Shown here piece by piece: positions 8,726 to 16,014 of a stretch of 49,645 nucleotides of DNA. The translations under genes were made by a program, and so were the position numbers. Numbering within the stretch: position 1 is the first letter of the stretch; each line of letters begins with the position of its first letter. A model generated the notes under the pieces. It was not told where the DNA came from, made no database searches, and saw only the letters and a program-made list of their open reading frames with translations. Source of the DNA: Nodosilinea sp. LEGE 06152 (GTDB lineage Bacteria > Cyanobacteriota > Cyanobacteriia > Phormidesmidales > Phormidesmidaceae); the NCBI RefSeq assembly GCF_015207525.1, contig NZ_JADEWR010000003.1, positions 74,168-123,812 of the forward strand, written 5' to 3'.

Positions 8726-10084
8726 ATGTTTATTGTTGATACGGCATTAAAGGCCAGACAGGAAGCTGGCAACCCGGTTCGCGTAGGGATGATCGGCGCG
8801 GGGTTTATGGGGCGTGGGGTTGCTAACCAAATGCTCAATTCTGTGCCGGGTATGGAGCTGGTAGCGATTTCAAACCGCAATGTGGACACCGCTAAGCGGG
8901 CTTACCAAGAAGCTGGTGTTGACGACATCAACGTTGTCTCCACTGTGAGCGATCTTGAAGCGAGCATTGCAGCGGGTGGTTACGCCGTCACCGATGACCC
9001 GATGCTGCTGTGCCGGGCCGAGGGCATTGATGCCCTGATTGAGGTAACCGGTGCGGTGGAGTTTGGTACCCATGTGGTTATGGAAGCGATCGCCCACAAG
9101 AAGCACGTCGTGCTGATGAACGCTGAGCTAGACGGCACCATCGGTCCCATTCTCAAAACCTACGCCGACAAGGCGGGGGTGATTTTGTCGGCCTGCGATG
9201 GTGACCAACCCGGCGTTGAGATGAACCTCTACCGCTTTGTCAAAAGCATCGGCGTTACCCCGCTGGTGTGCGGCAACATCAAAGGCTTGCAAGATCCCTA
9301 CCGCAACCCCACCACTCAAAAGGGATTTGCGGATCAGTGGGGCCAAAACGTGCACATGGTAACCAGCTTTGCCGACGGTACCAAAATTTCCTTTGAGCAG
9401 GCCATTGTCGCCAACGCCACCGGCATGACCGTCGCTAAGCGCGGCATGATGGGGCACGACTTCAGGCTTCACCAGGAGGAGCTGGTAAAGCAGTACGACC
9501 TCAACTACACCGGCCACATTGACGACCTGACCAAGCTGTACGATGTCGATCAGCTCAAGGAACTGGGTGGCATTGTCGACTATGTTGTCGCGGTAAAACC
9601 CGGCCCTGGGGTCTATGTATTTGGCACCCACGACGATCCCAAACAGCGCCATTATCTGAACCTATACAAGCTGGGTGAGGGCCCGCTGTATAGCTTCTAC
9701 ACTCCCTACCACCTGTGTCACTTTGAGGTGCCACTTTCGGTCGCCCGCGTGGTGCTGTTTGGCGACCCCGTAATGACCCCCATTGCTGGTCCGAAGGTAG
9801 ATGTGGTAACTACCGCAAAAATCGACCTGAAGGCTGGTGAGACCATCGACTGCATCGGTGGCTATATGACCTATGGCGAGTGCGAAACTGCTGAAATTAC
9901 AGCGGCGGAAAACTTGCTGCCGGTGGGGCTAGCTGAGGGTTGTAAGCTAAAGCGGGATGTTGCTAAGGATCAGACTTTGACCTACGACGATGTCGAACTG
10001 CCCCCAGGCCGACTCTGCGACAAGCTACGGGCTGAGCAAAACGCTATGTTTGCCCCCCAAAAGTTCCTGGCGGGGGTTGCGTAG
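8726..10084 (+). CDS. Homoserine-dehydrogenase-like NAD(P) oxidoreductase with C-terminal SAF domain
   Basis: The N-terminal Rossmann segment VGMIGAGFMGRGVANQM (about residues 20-36) and the following EVTGAVEFGTHVVMEA region match the homoserine-dehydrogenase NAD-binding fold. The catalytic half contains ACDGDQPGVEMNLYRFV. From about residue 350 to 440 there is an SAF (antifreeze/flagellar FlgA-like) domain, with segments such as LKAGETIDCIGGYMTYG and LPVGLAEGCKLKRDVAKDQT. 452 residues. Homologues are usually left as unassigned oxidoreductases in polysaccharide clusters; true homoserine dehydrogenase is unlikely because it lacks an ACT domain and carries SAF. Flanked by terminators on both sides, so it is probably a separate transcript that still belongs functionally to the sugar cluster. 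Confidence 0.82.
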   Translation: MFIVDTALKARQEAGNPVRVGMIGAGFMGRGVANQMLNSVPGMELVAISNRNVDTAKRAYQEAGVDDINVVSTVSDLEASIAAGGYAVTDDPMLLCRAEGIDALIEVTGAVEFGTHVVMEAIAHKKHVVLMNAELDGTIGPILKTYADKAGVILSACDGDQPGVEMNLYRFVKSIGVTPLVCGNIKGLQDPYRNPTTQKGFADQWGQNVHMVTSFADGTKISFEQAIVANATGMTVAKRGMMGHDFRLHQEELVKQYDLNYTGHIDDLTKLYDVDQLKELGGIVDYVVAVKPGPGVYVFGTHDDPKQRHYLNLYKLGEGPLYSFYTPYHLCHFEVPLSVARVVLFGDPVMTPIAGPKVDVVTTAKIDLKAGETIDCIGGYMTYGECETAEITAAENLLPVGLAEGCKLKRDVAKDQTLTYDDVELPPGRLCDKLRAEQNAMFAPQKFLAGVA

Positions 10085-10241
10085 GCCAGGCCGAATTGTG
10101 TTGCGTTGGCCCGGTAGCTAGCTAAAAACATCAGCTAATGGCTAAAAAGCTGATTGCTGGGATGCCACCAGGCGCGCAAGCGCTTAACAAAGCCGACGCT
10201 TGCCATGCCAGATTGGTCTTATCCGGCTTGATCCAATCCTG

Positions 10242-10276
10242 AAAGGGGAAGCACAGTGATGTGCTTCCCCTTTTTT
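10242..10276 (+). terminator. Strong intrinsic terminator closing the sugar cluster
   Basis: Perfect 13-bp stem AAAGGGGAAGCAC (10242-10254) / GTGCTTCCCCTTT (10261-10273) with a 6-nt loop and a continuing T tract. It lies about 160 bp after the SAF oxidoreductase stop and before the convergent S4-domain gene. Confidence 0.9.
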
Positions 10277-10330
10277 AGCCTTAGCCAACCAGGATACGAC
10301 GATATGAACGGACGTAAAGCGTTGGACTGA

Positions 10331-11110
10331 TTAGAGATAGCGGGTGAGACTAACGCGATACCGTTCTTTTTTAGTGACGGCGATGTCGCCAATTTCAAGT
10401 CTTCCCTTGCCTCGAATAACTACTAAATCCCCAGTGGATAGGGTGTGACTGGCTTGAGTGACTGGCTTCCAGTTCACCCGCACATCGCCGCTGTTGATCA
10501 AATCGGCCATTTTGCTGCGCGACATACCGAACCCAGCTGAGGCAACAGCATCGAGTCGTAAAGAGGCTTCTACAGTGGTGAGATCTTTCTTCTGGGGCGC
10601 ACGCACCCGCAGTTGCTCCCACTCTAAAGGTTGAGTTTTAACGGGAACAGAGCGCACCTGGGTCAGCGACTGAGCCAAGGAATCTGCCAGCTCTGGCACG
10701 ACGATCGCTTGGGCACCACGCTCGCCGAGCACAATAATATCGCCCACTTTGCTTCGGTCTATACCTGTGCCCAGCAGCGACCCCAAAAAATCTTGGTGGT
10801 TGGCGGGGTCGAACATAAAGTTGCCGCCGATGGTCAGCAACGATAGAGGGATTTGGCTTTGAGCGAGAGGAATGTCGGTGCGGGCGATCGCCAGTCGCTG
10901 CCGCTCGGCCTGGGGGTAACCGCCCCAGGCGAGGCTGTGTACATCTGTCAGCCGCTCAAGCATTGCCTTAGCCTCGACCTGATCTGGGGGCGACAAAAAG
11001 TCGGTAACGACAATCTCCCAGGTTTTGAGCGCTTGGTCGGCCTGGTCTAGAACACGGTCCAGACAATCAGGGTCTTCAGCTGATTTAAGTAGGTCATCCT
11101 TGGGCAGCAT
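10331..11110 (-). CDS. Photosystem II S4 domain protein (YlmH-like)
   Basis: RNA-binding S4-domain protein of the family found in cyanobacteria and plastids, related to Gram-positive YlmH. The S4 fold is at the C-terminus, about residues 180-245, recognisable as RLDAVASAGFGMSRSKMADL followed by INSGDVRVNW and LSTGDLVVIRGKGRLEI. The N-terminal about 170 residues form the YlmH-like domain, with LAWGGYPQAERQRLAIAR. 259 residues. Link to photosystem II comes only from family naming; the molecular role is unknown. Its upstream region holds a long inverted repeat (11135-11183). Confidence 0.85.
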   Translation of the reverse strand: MLPKDDLLKSAEDPDCLDRVLDQADQALKTWEIVVTDFLSPPDQVEAKAMLERLTDVHSLAWGGYPQAERQRLAIARTDIPLAQSQIPLSLLTIGGNFMFDPANHQDFLGSLLGTGIDRSKVGDIIVLGERGAQAIVVPELADSLAQSLTQVRSVPVKTQPLEWEQLRVRAPQKKDLTTVEASLRLDAVASAGFGMSRSKMADLINSGDVRVNWKPVTQASHTLSTGDLVVIRGKGRLEIGDIAVTKKERYRVSLTRYL

Positions 11111-11134
11111 GGGCAGTGGTTGGTGAGATAAGCT

Positions 11135-11183
11135 GGCTCCAGTGGCCTAAGCTGTCTTTCAACATCTTCAGGTCACTGGAGCT
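11135..11183. repeat. Imperfect 14-bp inverted repeat upstream of the S4-domain gene
   Basis: GGCTCCAGTGGCCT (11135-11148) and AGGTCACTGGAGCT (11170-11183) match at 12 of 14 pairs, with an 8-bp perfect core CTCCAGTG/CACTGGAG and a 21-nt loop. It lies 25 bp before the S4-domain start and downstream of the LuxR-type gene; it could be a 5' leader hairpin, an operator, or the end of the upstream transcript. No T tract follows. Confidence 0.45.
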
Positions 11184-11297
11184 GTGTCTGACTTTACCTT
11201 AGCGAGTTGCAGCACCAACGGCATTATTCAGAAACAAGGGTTTTGGAAGTACACAGGTCTGACGGTATTTCGCGCCCCCTGGTTTCTGGAGCCACAG

Positions 11298-11906
11298 CTA
11301 GTTGGCCATGGCTTCAGTGACCTCTCTACGCTTGGCGTAGATACTCTTCAGGTGGCGCTTTACGGTATTGACGGTGATGTACAGCTCCTTAGCAATGTCC
11401 TCGTAGCTGCGGTTGGCCCGCCGCAGCACCCACACAGCTCGCTCACGGGGAGTAAGGTTGTACTGCACAGCCTCCAGTAGGGCAGAAGAGTGGGCTGAGC
11501 GGGTTTTATTTTCTAGGGAAACGAGGAGGTAAGAGCCAGACGTAGCTGGAAAATCGAGCCACTGCACACGGACCCGGATTTGGTATCCCGATTGGGACGT
11601 CAGCTCCTGGGTGAGCACCAGAGGAACCTCGGGGTAAAGTTCGCGGCTTTCTAGGAGGTGCTTGCCCAAGGTTTTGAGGCAGGCGGGCAGGGAGGTGGAG
11701 CTACCGTCGTTGATGAGATCGCGGCAAAGGGCTCTGCCCTTTTGGTTGCTGTGCACACAGGTGCCAGCTTCAGACAGCACCAAAATGCCGTCTACAAAGC
11801 CTTCAAGTACGGCGCTAAGCAAGGGGAGGTTAACGGTCTCCTGGGTAATTGAGGGGGCAACAAAGTCGAAATCAGGAAGGGTAGTGGATGAACTCATAGT
11901 GACCAT
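11298..11906 (-). CDS. LuxR/FixJ-type transcriptional regulator with N-terminal PAS-like region
   Basis: DNA-binding regulator. The LuxR helix-turn-helix fills the C-terminus: LTPRERAVWVLRRANRSYED then IAKELYITVNTVKRHLKSIY. Residues about 15-130 resemble a PAS-type sensory fold (VLEGFVDGILVLSEAGTCVH and later IRVRVQWLDFPATSGSYLLV), without a phospho-acceptor receiver domain. The start at 11906 (MVTMSSS) is preferred over an in-frame ATG at 11948, because the conserved part begins soon after. About 200 residues. Target genes cannot be inferred; the divergent TPR gene is 420 bp away. Confidence 0.82.
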   Translation of the reverse strand: MVTMSSSTTLPDFDFVAPSITQETVNLPLLSAVLEGFVDGILVLSEAGTCVHSNQKGRALCRDLINDGSSTSLPACLKTLGKHLLESRELYPEVPLVLTQELTSQSGYQIRVRVQWLDFPATSGSYLLVSLENKTRSAHSSALLEAVQYNLTPRERAVWVLRRANRSYEDIAKELYITVNTVKRHLKSIYAKRREVTEAMAN

Positions 11907-12326
11907 GGGGCTACCTGGTTTAAGACACAGCAGAGTTAGGGGAGCCATCCGGAAACACAGCTTGTAAAATTGCGTTCTAATGAACTTGCGGTAAAGAGAA
12001 CCTCACTTCTAAGGGTGGAATCTCCGCACGGTTAGGACAGTTTTCTAACTGGCTTTTAGCGTGCTGCTGCTGTAAAAAGTAAATATTTGCCGCTGCCAAA
12101 CCTTTCAAACTGACAGATACTTCACATACATGAAGCACCAGTCTGGAAAATTTGGATTTTTTTCACGTAAAGTTACGGTCAAAGTTCTCGATTATCGAGT
12201 ACAAGCAGACTAGTCACCAGGCTTTGGCCGTATCGTTGGGCAGAACCTGGAGAGCAGTTGAAAAAATGAGCGCTTATCTATATTGTTATGGGCGTTCTAT
12301 CGGGCTAAGGGGCACAGCAGGAAGCC
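11907..12326. other. Intergenic region between LuxR-type regulator and TPR gene
   Basis: Divergent promoter region without a credible gene. It contains a small palindrome CTCGATTATCGAG (12187-12199) and a possible plus-strand promoter for the TPR gene (12258-12284). AT-rich relative to the genes. Confidence 0.55.
12258..12284 (+). promoter_or_regulatory. Candidate promoter for the TPR protein gene
   Basis: TTGAAA (12258-12263) and TATATT (12279-12284), spacer 15 bp, which is shorter than ideal. About 43 bp before the ATG at 12327. Confidence 0.3.
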
Positions 12327-13253
12327 ATGACACGAACTAATCTACAGCTGTTGCGGTGTGTGCAAAGGAGCATGGTCGCTGTGGCGATCGCGCTTCCCCT
12401 TCTGGCTGCCTCAGTGCGCCCGGTGCCGAGTTATGCACAGGCAGCCTCGCCCGCAGCTTCAGCCGCCGATGGGGCAGCAGCGGAGGCAGCCCTCAATCAG
12501 GGTCTAGCACTGATTCAACGCGGTGATATCGATAGCGCTTTGAATCAGTTTCAGCAGGCAGTAGCCCTAGACCCTAACCTGGCCGCTGCCCACTACAACA
12601 TTGGCTTGGCCCTGCGCCAAAAAGGACAGCTCCAAGCGGCCGCCTCCGCGTTTTGGGATGCCATTCGGGCTGACCCGCAGTTTGCCCTGGCCTACGCCAA
12701 TCTGGGCGGTGCCCTGATTGAGGGCAACAACCTGGACCAGGCCGAAGCCTACCTGCAGCGGGCCATTGCGATCGAACCAACTCTGGGCAATGCCCACTAC
12801 AATCTGGGGCTGGTCTACCAGTCTCAGGGGCGGTTTCCTGAGGCGCTGTCTGCCCTAGAGAAGGCTGGGCAATATAGCCCTCAAGCTCCCGAGTCGTTTT
12901 TGCAGCGAGGCATCATTCACCTCCAAAGCGAGCAAAACGCTGAGGCTGAGGCGGTACTGCAGCAGGCCCTGGCGCTCAACCCTCGCTACGCTCAAGCTCA
13001 CTACAACTTGGGCATTGCTCGCTTTAACCAGGGCCAAACCGAAACAGCTCTCGACTCATTTCGTACCGCCACCCAAATTAACGGTAGCTATGCCGACGCC
13101 TACTACAGCGCCGGACTGGCATTTATTCAGCTGGGCCGTCTTGACGAAGCTCGCACCGTGCTGGAGTATGCCAAAAACCTCTACATCACCATGGGCAACC
13201 CGACCTGGGCTGCCAAAGCCCAAAACCACCTCAGTCAGCTGTCGGGAGGTTAG
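12327..13253 (+). CDS. Exported tetratricopeptide-repeat protein
   Basis: Probable periplasmic or lumenal scaffold. An N-terminal signal peptide of about 38 residues is visible (basic start, hydrophobic core MVAVAIALPLLAASV, then PSYAQAAS as a likely cleavage region). It is followed by about six to seven TPR units of 34 residues, such as ALNQFQQAVALDPNLAAAHY, AFWDAIRADPQFALAYANLG and AYLQRAIAIEPTLGNAHYNL. 308 residues. No other domain. Partner and function unknown. It converges with the methyltransferase-glycosyltransferase gene. Confidence 0.85.
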   Translation: MTRTNLQLLRCVQRSMVAVAIALPLLAASVRPVPSYAQAASPAASAADGAAAEAALNQGLALIQRGDIDSALNQFQQAVALDPNLAAAHYNIGLALRQKGQLQAAASAFWDAIRADPQFALAYANLGGALIEGNNLDQAEAYLQRAIAIEPTLGNAHYNLGLVYQSQGRFPEALSALEKAGQYSPQAPESFLQRGIIHLQSEQNAEAEAVLQQALALNPRYAQAHYNLGIARFNQGQTETALDSFRTATQINGSYADAYYSAGLAFIQLGRLDEARTVLEYAKNLYITMGNPTWAAKAQNHLSQLSGG

Positions 13254-13289
13254 TTCGGTTGTAGGCTGGGCTGGTCTCGGGCTGCGCCA

Positions 13290-14762
13290 CTACCAGAACT
13301 TGAGCTTGCGCGAGGCATACAGGCACATTTGCAGCAAAATCATGCCCTCTTTGACGTGGGCGATGTTTGAGCTACCGTAGGTACGCGGCTGGTAGCGAAT
13401 GGGCACTTCGACAATGTGCAGGTTGAGTTTGGCCGCCCCAAACAGCAGATCAAAGTCGCCAAAGGGGTCGAAGTCGCCAAAATAGCTGCGTTCAGCGGCA
13501 ATGCGCTGGTAGTCGCGCCGCCACAATACCTTGGTACCGCAGAGGGTGTCTTTGAGGGGCTGTTCTAGCAGAAACGAGAACAGTAGCGCAAAAATTTTGT
13601 TGGCTACGGTATTGAGCCAGGGCATGGCGGTTTTGGAGCGAGGGTAAACCAGCCGTGAGCCATTGGCAAATTCTCCATACCCTGCGGCCAGCACCTCCAC
13701 GAAGTGGGGCAAATCTTCGGGAGGTACGGTCAAATCGGCATCGAGAATGAGCAGGATGTCGCCACTGGCTTGCTCAAACCCCAAACGTACCGCATCGGCC
13801 TTGCCCCGACCCGTCTGCTGAAAAGCTTTGAGGGTAAACGGCCCCTGATAGGTCTGCACGAGCTCTTGAATGGTGACCCAGGTGCGATCGCGGGAGTGAC
13901 CTTCAACAAAAATAACTTCGGTGTGCTCGCCTAGCTGCGGCAGTCGAGCCACGGCGGCGGCAATATTGCCCGCCTCGTTGCGCGCAGGCACGATCACCGA
14001 ACAGGTGGGCTTAGCCTGGGTCGGGGCAGCCTGAGGGCGAGCGACGATAAACGTCGTCAGACACAGGTGCTTGACCAGCGGCAGCGGAGCCAGGTAGCGG
14101 TTCACCAAACCCGCCACGCCGGGCACAAACTTGGGCCACAGAAACCGACTGCCGCGCTTCAGCGGACGATAGCCCGTGACCGTGAGCAGGTTGGCCATAT
14201 CGTCGGTGCTTAACCAGTTTTGGGGCGGCTGGGGCCGACGCTGCCCCACGCGCTCGGCTAGCCCTAGCAGCGGCTCCCAGAGGTGATTGTGAAACGTCAG
14301 AATGAGGCGGGTCTGCGGCTGGCAGAAAGGCTGTAGCCGCTGTAGAACCGCCTGAATATCGCCCAGGTAGCCCAGCACCCCCGACAGCACAATGTAATCA
14401 AACTGACGATGCTCGAGGGCCAGCTGGGTGGCATCTAGGGTTTCGGCATCTAGGTTGTAGAAACAGAGATTGGGATATTTTTGGCGCGCGATCGCAACGA
14501 CGGCTGGTGCAAAATCTATGCCAACTCCTAAGGCTGGAGCCGTGGCATGGAGGAGATCGCCCGTGCCGCAGCCGACTTCGAGTACGCGGCTGCCGGGCGG
14601 AATCAAAAACTGATGAAGCCGAGCCAAATCACTGTAGTAGTAGCGATTGCGGCTACTCCAGCGATCTAGCTCGGGAGCAATACGGTCGAAGTAGGCCCGA
14701 ATATCTTGCTTGAAGTCTTGCTTGGGGGCCTCAAGCAAATCAGAAAAAGGGGCTTGCAGCAC
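13290..14762 (-). CDS. Fusion of SAM-dependent methyltransferase and family 2 glycosyltransferase
   Basis: Two enzymes in one chain. Residues about 45-230 are a class I methyltransferase with SAM motif RVLEVGCGTGDLLHA and motif IV-like FDYIVLSGVLGYLGD. Residues about 250-490 are a dolichyl-phosphate-mannose-synthase-like GT2 domain: CSVIVPARNEAGNIAAAVAR, GRGKADAVRLGFEQASGD, the DxD-like ILDADLTVPPEDL and a C-terminal FDLLFGAAKLNLHIVEVPIR. No C-terminal membrane domain is obvious. Such bifunctional proteins are known as hypothetical glycosyl/lipid modifying enzymes in cyanobacteria; substrates are unknown. The psaI stop codon is 26 bp upstream, so a joint transcript is possible. Confidence 0.87.
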   Translation of the reverse strand: MLQAPFSDLLEAPKQDFKQDIRAYFDRIAPELDRWSSRNRYYYSDLARLHQFLIPPGSRVLEVGCGTGDLLHATAPALGVGIDFAPAVVAIARQKYPNLCFYNLDAETLDATQLALEHRQFDYIVLSGVLGYLGDIQAVLQRLQPFCQPQTRLILTFHNHLWEPLLGLAERVGQRRPQPPQNWLSTDDMANLLTVTGYRPLKRGSRFLWPKFVPGVAGLVNRYLAPLPLVKHLCLTTFIVARPQAAPTQAKPTCSVIVPARNEAGNIAAAVARLPQLGEHTEVIFVEGHSRDRTWVTIQELVQTYQGPFTLKAFQQTGRGKADAVRLGFEQASGDILLILDADLTVPPEDLPHFVEVLAAGYGEFANGSRLVYPRSKTAMPWLNTVANKIFALLFSFLLEQPLKDTLCGTKVLWRRDYQRIAAERSYFGDFDPFGDFDLLFGAAKLNLHIVEVPIRYQPRTYGSSNIAHVKEGMILLQMCLYASRKLKFW

Positions 14763-14788
14763 GAACGTCTTAGTTTTCTAGTTAAGGA

Positions 14789-14899
14789 CTAGGCGGCGTC
14801 TTCGCGCTCAATGTAGAGGAACAGGAAGGCCATCGCCACGGCGGGAAAAACAAGGCCTACCAGAGGAACCAAAACAGAAGGTAAAAAGGCAGCTGGCAT
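14789..14899 (-). CDS. psaI: Photosystem I reaction centre subunit VIII
   Basis: 36-residue protein, translated by hand from the minus strand: [20 protein letters not shown], then [16 protein letters not shown]. The single hydrophobic helix ending in FLFLYIE is the PsaI signature; the length matches. PsaI is a membrane subunit that helps bind PsaL and stabilise the trimer/tetramer interface of photosystem I in the thylakoid. psaI is often next to psaL; here no psaL is adjacent and the downstream gene is the methyltransferase-glycosyltransferase fusion. Confidence 0.9.
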   Translation of the reverse strand: MPAAFLPSVLVPLVGLVFPAVAMAFLFLYIEREDAA

Positions 14900-14959
14900 A
14901 GAGTTTACCTCAATAGCAACATCACAGCGTTGAGCATAAGACTACTGCGAATGGGCGAT

Positions 14960-15397
14960 CTATATGTCTATTTTGTTACAAACTTTCTCACTCGGCGGCT
15001 TGCCCTCGGCGCGAGTAGTGCGATCGCTGCCCTTGACGAGTTCAGCATCGTCTCGGTGCAGCCGGGTATGCCACCAGGACTGGGTCGCGCGATCGAGCTT
15101 GGCGGTGTACAGAGTTGTTACAAACGACTGCGCCCCATAGCCCTGACCTACGATTTCAACGCAGTAGGAGGGGGACTTGCGCGTGGCCATATCGGGCACT
15201 AGGCGCTTGCCAATCCGCCGCCAGCTGGGTTCTTTGCCTCGCCACTGCAGGCGACAACAGGGCCAGGGCAGCTGATCGCGATCGAACAGGCGGCAGCAGG
15301 GGCCGACCACCCGGTAGGTGAGGTGTGCCCCAGGGCTTTGAAAAACATGGCCCGTGGGCCAGGGGTGCTCTGAAGAAGGAGGCAGGGGCGGTATCAT
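14960..15397 (-). CDS. Conserved hypothetical protein, Trp/Cys/Arg-rich
   Basis: 145 residues. Not recognised as a named domain. Composition and segments look like a real folded protein rather than a shadow frame: LPWPCCRLQWRGKEPSWRRI, YCVEIVGQGYGAQSFVTTLY and DRATQSWWHTRLHRDD. No signal peptide or membrane segment. The start at 15397 (MIPPLPPSS) is chosen because 5' extension to 15502 would overlap the divergent DUF2470 gene. It lies upstream of psaI on the same strand with about 60 bp between, and shares a 49-bp divergent promoter region with the DUF2470 gene. Function unknown. Confidence 0.6.
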   Translation of the reverse strand: MIPPLPPSSEHPWPTGHVFQSPGAHLTYRVVGPCCRLFDRDQLPWPCCRLQWRGKEPSWRRIGKRLVPDMATRKSPSYCVEIVGQGYGAQSFVTTLYTAKLDRATQSWWHTRLHRDDAELVKGSDRTTRAEGKPPSEKVCNKIDI

Positions 15398-15446
15398 AAC
15401 AGCATGTAACCGATGGCCAATGTTGAAGTAGTCTACGGGATTTTTT

Positions 15447-15722
15447 ATGGCTGAGCCAATTACTCCAGCGGTAAGCGATCGCATTTGCAAGCACATGAAC
15501 AAAGACCATGCCGAAGCAGTGCTGTTCTATGCCACTGCCTACGGTAACCAGCCCGCCGCCACCGCCGCCCAGATGGAATCTATTGACGCTGAGGGTATGA
15601 CCCTGGCGGTGACCGTTGATGGAGCGCAAACCCCCGTGCGGGTGGCCTTCGACCACACCCTGGAGGGGGCCGAGGATGCCCACCACACCCTGGTCGCCAT
15701 GCTCAAGCAGGCCCAGACCTAA
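15447..15722 (+). CDS. DUF2470-domain protein (HugZ C-terminal-like)
   Basis: 91 residues consisting of a single DUF2470 fold: ISDRICKHMNKDHAEAVLFY-like start (here VSDRICKHMNKDHAEAVL), then MESIDAEGMTLAVTVDG and RVAFDHTLEGAEDAHHTL. The NKDHxE motif is shared with the C-terminal domain of HugZ-type haem-degrading enzymes and with plastid proteins that bind haem. Alone it lacks the flavin-fold half, so it may bind haem or a tetrapyrrole without catalysis; inference only. The 2Fe-2S protein gene starts 19 bp downstream, so the two are probably co-transcribed. Confidence 0.87.
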   Translation: MAEPITPAVSDRICKHMNKDHAEAVLFYATAYGNQPAATAAQMESIDAEGMTLAVTVDGAQTPVRVAFDHTLEGAEDAHHTLVAMLKQAQT

Positions 15723-15741
15723 GCCATTTAGCAGTACTGCC

Positions 15742-15984
15742 ATGAGCGTTTCAATTCAGTTTTTGCCCGACGGCGTGACCGTCGAAGCCGAGGTGGGAGA
15801 ACCTCTGCTGGCGGTTGCCGATCGCGCCGGGGTAAGCATTCCCACCGGCTGCCTGATGGGGTCGTGCCACGCCTGCGAAGTTGAGCTAGAGGGGCAAGCA
15901 GACCCGATCTGCGCCTGTATTTCAGCGATACCGCCAGGGCAGAAGACGCTGGTGATCAACCTGTATGTAGATCCCACCTGGTAA
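15742..15984 (+). CDS. Compact 2Fe-2S ferredoxin-like protein
   Basis: 80 residues, from ATG 15742. Cysteines Cys37, Cys42 and Cys45 in GCLMGSCHACEVELEG follow the plant-type C-x4-C-x2-C pattern. The fourth ligand must be Cys57 or Cys59 in DPICACISAIPPG, only 11-13 residues later, whereas plant-type ferredoxins have about 29. The internal loop is therefore deleted. Electron carrier, partner unknown; the neighbouring DUF2470 gene suggests a haem or tetrapyrrole connection as inference. Ends in LYVDPTW. Confidence 0.85.
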   Translation: MSVSIQFLPDGVTVEAEVGEPLLAVADRAGVSIPTGCLMGSCHACEVELEGQADPICACISAIPPGQKTLVINLYVDPTW

Positions 15985-16014
15985 GGGCGGGCATTGCTCA
16001 GTAGTTTCTAATCG

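Noticed and set aside
9128..9652. Minus-strand 174-codon frame inside the SAF oxidoreductase
   Set aside because: Lies fully inside a well-supported gene on the opposite strand and has no recognisable motif.
8726..10084. True homoserine dehydrogenase (threonine pathway)
   Set aside because: Has a C-terminal SAF domain and no ACT domain, and sits beside sugar genes; called as a homologous oxidoreductase of unknown substrate.
15156..15743. 195-codon minus-strand frame across the DUF2470 gene
   Set aside because: It overlaps the DUF2470 gene antisense and the Trp-rich hypothetical gene in another frame; both overlapped frames look more protein-like.
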